From positions 1 through 7,964 of the forward strand of contig JADGQD010000085.1 in the NCBI GenBank assembly GCA_017882065.1: a DNA stretch of 7,964 nucleotides. The letters run 5' to 3'. This document shows positions 6,031 through 7,964 of this stretch, piece by piece. Position 1 is the first letter of the stretch. Each line of letters begins with the position of its first letter. This DNA is from Anaerolineales bacterium. Lineage in GTDB: Bacteria; Chloroflexota; Anaerolineae; Anaerolineales; Villigracilaceae. Below the pieces are notes generated by a model. The model was given only the letters and a program-made list of their open reading frames with translations. It had not been told where the DNA came from and ran no database searches. The position numbers and the translations under genes are program-made.

Positions 6031-6070
6031 TAGGACCTCCATGTCACGTTGGGGTGGCGTGGAGGTCACG
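6027..6070 (-). promoter_or_regulatory. Candidate promoter and operator of the lipoprotein genes
   Basis: A perfect TATAAT (6032-6027, minus strand) lies about 34 bases before the ATG at 5993. There is no convincing -35. Instead, that zone holds an inverted repeat, GACCTCCA (6034-6041) and TGGAGGTC (6060-6067), and a direct repeat of CGTGAC with a 22-base period (minus-strand reading of 6070-6065 and 6048-6043). A perfect -10 with a poor -35 overlaid by repeats suggests activator control, with the response regulator encoded upstream as the obvious candidate. Confidence 0.45.
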
Positions 6071-6139
6071 GTTTCGAAATACACTGTTATCAATCTGTGA
6101 CAGCTATTCTCAAAAAACAGGATCCCATTCTCTATCACA

Positions 6140-7045
6140 TTAGCCGACTGGCAGGCGCAGGCTGAAGACCGTCCCCTGGCCGAGGCGGCTGCGCAAGCTG
6201 ACCCGGCCATTGTGTCGTTCGGCGATGGCCCGCACGAGCGCCAGTCCCAGCCCGCTGCCTGGGATGCCGCGGCCGGCCTCGCCGCGATAAAGTTCCTCCC
6301 ACACGTGCGGCTGTTCGTCCTCGGGAATACCCGGGCCGGTGTCAGCCACTTCGATGACTATGTCCGCCCCGTCCTCGAAGGCGCGCAGCTCCAGTGTATC
6401 GCCCGGGCGGCTGAATTTCAGGGCATTTTGCAGCAGGTTGTGGACGGCCAGCAGTAACAGGTCGGTGTCGCCTCGGACGTTCGGCAGGGGCCACGGGGCT
6501 TGGGGAATGCTCAGGTTCAGATGCCGTTCGGCCGCTCCCGGCTGCTCCTGGGACATGCTGAAGGCATCGCGCAACAGTGCGGGGACGTCCACCGGCGAAT
6601 GCTCCACCAGGCGGACTTCCAGTTCGGCCAGCTTGCGCAGGTCGGCAGACAGGCGGCTAAGACGCAGGGTCTGGGTTTCGACGCTGGCCAGAGCCTCCCG
6701 ACGGGCCCCTCCCGAGGGCAACTCGGCCAGGTTGGCCAGCCCGGCTCGTATGGCAGTGAGCGGGTTCTTCAGTTCGTGGTCCAGACGGCGCAGAAAGCGG
6801 CGGCGCTCTTCAGCCGCCGCGGCGTTGACCTGCTGCCGGGTCCGGCCGGACCAGCCCAGCAGGGCGAAAACCAACGCGGCCAGCCCGGAGAGCCCCAGCC
6901 CGAGGATGAGCGACAGGCTGCCCAAGTCAGCTCGCAGGTAGACGATGTGATCGTGATGCAAGTCGAAAGAAAGGAAAAAATAGAGCGCCAACCCCGCTCC
7001 CAAGACTGCCGGTGCCAATGTGACCAGCCACCGACCGTATTTCAT
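6140..7045 (-). CDS. Two-TM sensor histidine kinase
   Basis: This 301-residue membrane kinase has two transmembrane segments (about 6-26 and 42-64) with a very short outside loop containing DLHHDH (28-33). A HisKA domain follows with the phospho-acceptor His90 in HELKNPLT. The catalytic domain shows the N box (NLLQNA, 203-208), the G1 box (DTGPGI, 235-240) and the G2 box (GSGLGLAL, 263-270). There is no HAMP, PAS or large sensor domain, so the signal is read in or near the membrane. It presumably autophosphorylates on His90 and passes phosphate to Asp55 of the regulator encoded just upstream. The ATG at 7045 overlaps the regulator's TGA by the ATGA arrangement (7042-7045), implying translational coupling and fixing the start. 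A longer frame from 7192 lies inside the regulator gene. Confidence 0.93.
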   Translation of the reverse strand: MKYGRWLVTLAPAVLGAGLALYFFLSFDLHHDHIVYLRADLGSLSLILGLGLSGLAALVFALLGWSGRTRQQVNAAAAEERRRFLRRLDHELKNPLTAIRAGLANLAELPSGGARREALASVETQTLRLSRLSADLRKLAELEVRLVEHSPVDVPALLRDAFSMSQEQPGAAERHLNLSIPQAPWPLPNVRGDTDLLLLAVHNLLQNALKFSRPGDTLELRAFEDGADIVIEVADTGPGIPEDEQPHVWEELYRGEAGRGIPGSGLGLALVRAIAERHNGRVSLRSRLGQGTVFSLRLPVG

Positions 7046-7758
7046 GGGCGCGTTTCCACCGTGCCAACGAAGCGGTAGCCCTGTCCGGGGATGGTCTCGA
7101 TGTAGCGCGGCCGGCCCGGATCGTCGTCCAAGGCTCGGCGCAGCTCGGCTATACGCGTGTCCACGGCGCGCGTGCCCACCGGGTAGTCCCAACCCCAGAC
7201 CACGTCCAGCAGGCGGTCGCGCGAGACCAGCTCGTCGGGATGGGTCATCATATATTCCAGCAGCATGACGGATTTAGGCGTCAGGGCCAGTTCGGCCTCG
7301 TCCAGCCAGACGCGGTGGGAGGCCCGGTCCAGGATCAATTTTTCGCAGGCCAGGCGAACGGCCGCAGAGAGAGGCGGCTGGCCCGGTCGGGCGCGCCGCA
7401 ACACAGCCCGGATGCGGGCCACCAGCTCGTGCGGATCGAAGGGTTTGTTGAGGTAGTCGTCGGCGCCCTCCTCCAGTGCCATGGCGCGCTCGCCGGCTTC
7501 CCCAACCTGGGTAAGCAGGAGGATGGGAGTCCAGTTGCCGCCCTGACGGAGTTGGCGCAGCACCTCGCGGCCGTCCAGCCGGGGCATCAGGACATCCAGG
7601 ACAAGCAGGTCGGGGTGGCCCGTGGCGACCTTTTGCAAAGCCTCTTCGCCGTTGGAGGCAACCGTCACTGCGAAGCCCGAACGGCTGAGGAACGGGGAAA
7701 GGTTGTCGGTGATGGCTGATTCGTCGTCGACCAGCAGGATGGAGGGTTTGGGTTGCAT
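7042..7758 (-). CDS. OmpR/PhoB-family response regulator
   Basis: The 238-residue product has a receiver domain (about 5-121) with the acidic pair Asp11-Asp12, phospho-acceptor Asp55 in LLVLDVLMP, switch Thr83 and conserved Lys105 in LNKPF. A winged-helix DNA-binding domain follows (about 138-232), including the LTPKSVMLLEYM start, the RAVDTRIAELRRAL recognition region and the wing IPGQGYRF. It is a cytoplasmic transcription factor activated by the kinase whose gene overlaps it. The start at 7758 has GGGAG 8 bases upstream. Targets are not known; the lipoprotein promoter at 6027-6070 and its own promoter are natural candidates. Confidence 0.95.
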   Translation of the reverse strand: MQPKPSILLVDDESAITDNLSPFLSRSGFAVTVASNGEEALQKVATGHPDLLVLDVLMPRLDGREVLRQLRQGGNWTPILLLTQVGEAGERAMALEEGADDYLNKPFDPHELVARIRAVLRRARPGQPPLSAAVRLACEKLILDRASHRVWLDEAELALTPKSVMLLEYMMTHPDELVSRDRLLDVVWGWDYPVGTRAVDTRIAELRRALDDDPGRPRYIETIPGQGYRFVGTVETRP

Positions 7759-7775
7759 GGATGATTCTCCCTAGT

Positions 7776-7804
7776 ATTCTCGCACAATTTATTTTTTTAG
7801 TCAA
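7776..7804 (-). promoter_or_regulatory. Candidate promoter of the two-component operon
   Basis: On the minus strand TTGACT (7804-7799), a 17-base A/T-rich spacer and GAGAAT (7781-7776) point at the response regulator. The -35 has 5 of 6 and the -10 has 4 of 6 consensus bases. The untranslated leader would be only about a dozen bases, just enough for the GGGAG site. Confidence 0.5.
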
Positions 7805-7823
7805 CGGATTGCTTGTGTACAGG

Positions 7824-7852
7824 TTGACATTGGAATAAATTACATTTATACT
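7824..7852 (+). promoter_or_regulatory. Strong sigma70-type promoter of the ArsR-like gene
   Basis: TTGACA (7824-7829), exactly 17 bases, then TATACT (7847-7852) is a near-consensus housekeeping promoter reading rightward. It is the best promoter in the window. Such a strong promoter usually needs a repressor, consistent with the operator-like dyad directly after it. Confidence 0.8.
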
Positions 7853-7853
7853 T

Positions 7854-7879
7854 AACATATGAACATATACTCAGGTGTT
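7854..7879. promoter_or_regulatory. Imperfect 12-2-12 dyad, ArsR/SmtB-type operator
   Basis: AACATATGAACA (7854-7865), TA, TACTCAGGTGTT (7868-7879) forms an imperfect dyad with 8 of 12 symmetrical positions. The layout and the ATGAACA core resemble the 12-2-12 operators of ArsR/SmtB metal-responsive repressors as I remember them. It covers the expected transcription start and the ribosome binding site (AGGTG), so a bound repressor would block the promoter at 7824-7852. Confidence 0.6.
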
Positions 7880-7881
7880 AT

Positions 7882-7964
7882 ATGAGTTTATCCCCCATCC
7901 CAAGCCCTTTCCTTGACGAACACACCGCCGCCCACGTGGCGGAACTCTTCCGCGCCTTCAGCGA
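7882..7964 (+). CDS. N-terminal fragment of a probable ArsR-family regulator
   Basis: Twenty-seven codons are visible before the window ends. The peptide is MSLSPIPSPFLDEHTAAHVA followed by ELFRAFS. The ELFRAFS segment matches the start of the first helix in ArsR/SmtB winged-helix repressors, where the usual continuation is D-P-x-R-x-x-I-L. The start has AGGTG 4 bases upstream, inside the operator-like dyad. The strong promoter plus dyad right upstream supports an autoregulated metalloregulator. The metal cannot be told, since the binding residues lie beyond the edge. The gene is divergent from the two-component operon, with 123 bases between start codons. Confidence 0.65.
   Translation, partial: MSLSPIPSPFLDEHTAAHVAELFRAFS

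Noticed and set aside
6339..7078. Long plus-strand frames opposite the histidine kinase
   Set aside because: They are Arg/Ser- or Gln/Gly-rich mirror products of the kinase gene, which has all catalytic boxes.
7046..7192. N-terminal extension of the histidine kinase
   Set aside because: It would be encoded inside the response regulator gene in another frame; the ATGA overlap and the first membrane segment support the start at 7045.

Overview
The window looks like chromosomal DNA from a high-G+C bacterium. My best guess is the Chloroflexota, class Anaerolineae. The grounds are two secreted lipoproteins with long Thr/Pro/Ala linkers, a GerMN-type lipoprotein, short hairpin repeats between genes, and a dispersed-repeat sequence (GTCATTGCGAGC type) that I associate with such genomes. 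This is an inference from style and memory, not a database result.

Left part, plus strand (1-2040): after a terminator of an off-window gene and a palindromic repeat comes an MFS transporter (234-1457). It appears to be transcribed without a leader. A compact intergenic repeat separates it from a stand-alone ChrB C-terminal-domain protein (1565-2002), which is closed by a hairpin. The pair may be a small oxyanion or chromate tolerance unit.

Middle (2040-4030): a repeat-rich intergenic stretch carries a second copy of the palindromic repeat and a 20-bp perfect hairpin, which probably ends the minus-strand arginine deiminase gene arcA (2392-3651). The arcA upstream region holds a 122-bp element with 15-bp imperfect terminal inverted repeats, probably a MITE, lying between one candidate promoter and the gene.

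Right part, minus strand (4065-7758): an OmpR-family response regulator (7042-7758) overlaps a short two-TM histidine kinase (7042-7045 overlap). Two lipoprotein genes follow in the same direction. One has two tandem copies of an unnamed domain of about 137 residues (4833-5993), and the other has a GerMN domain (4065-4703). The lipoprotein genes share a 120-bp stretch (110/120 identical) covering leader, ribosome binding site and signal peptide, while their mature parts are unrelated. An intrinsic terminator at 3995-4027 ends this block.

Right edge, plus strand: divergent from the response regulator is a consensus-like promoter (TTGACA-17-TATACT), an imperfect 12-2-12 dyad resembling ArsR/SmtB operators, and the first 27 codons of a probable ArsR-family regulator. 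The two-component system, the divergent putative metalloregulator and the ChrB-type gene together suggest a metal or oxyanion stress neighbourhood, but nothing in the window proves the signal or substrate.
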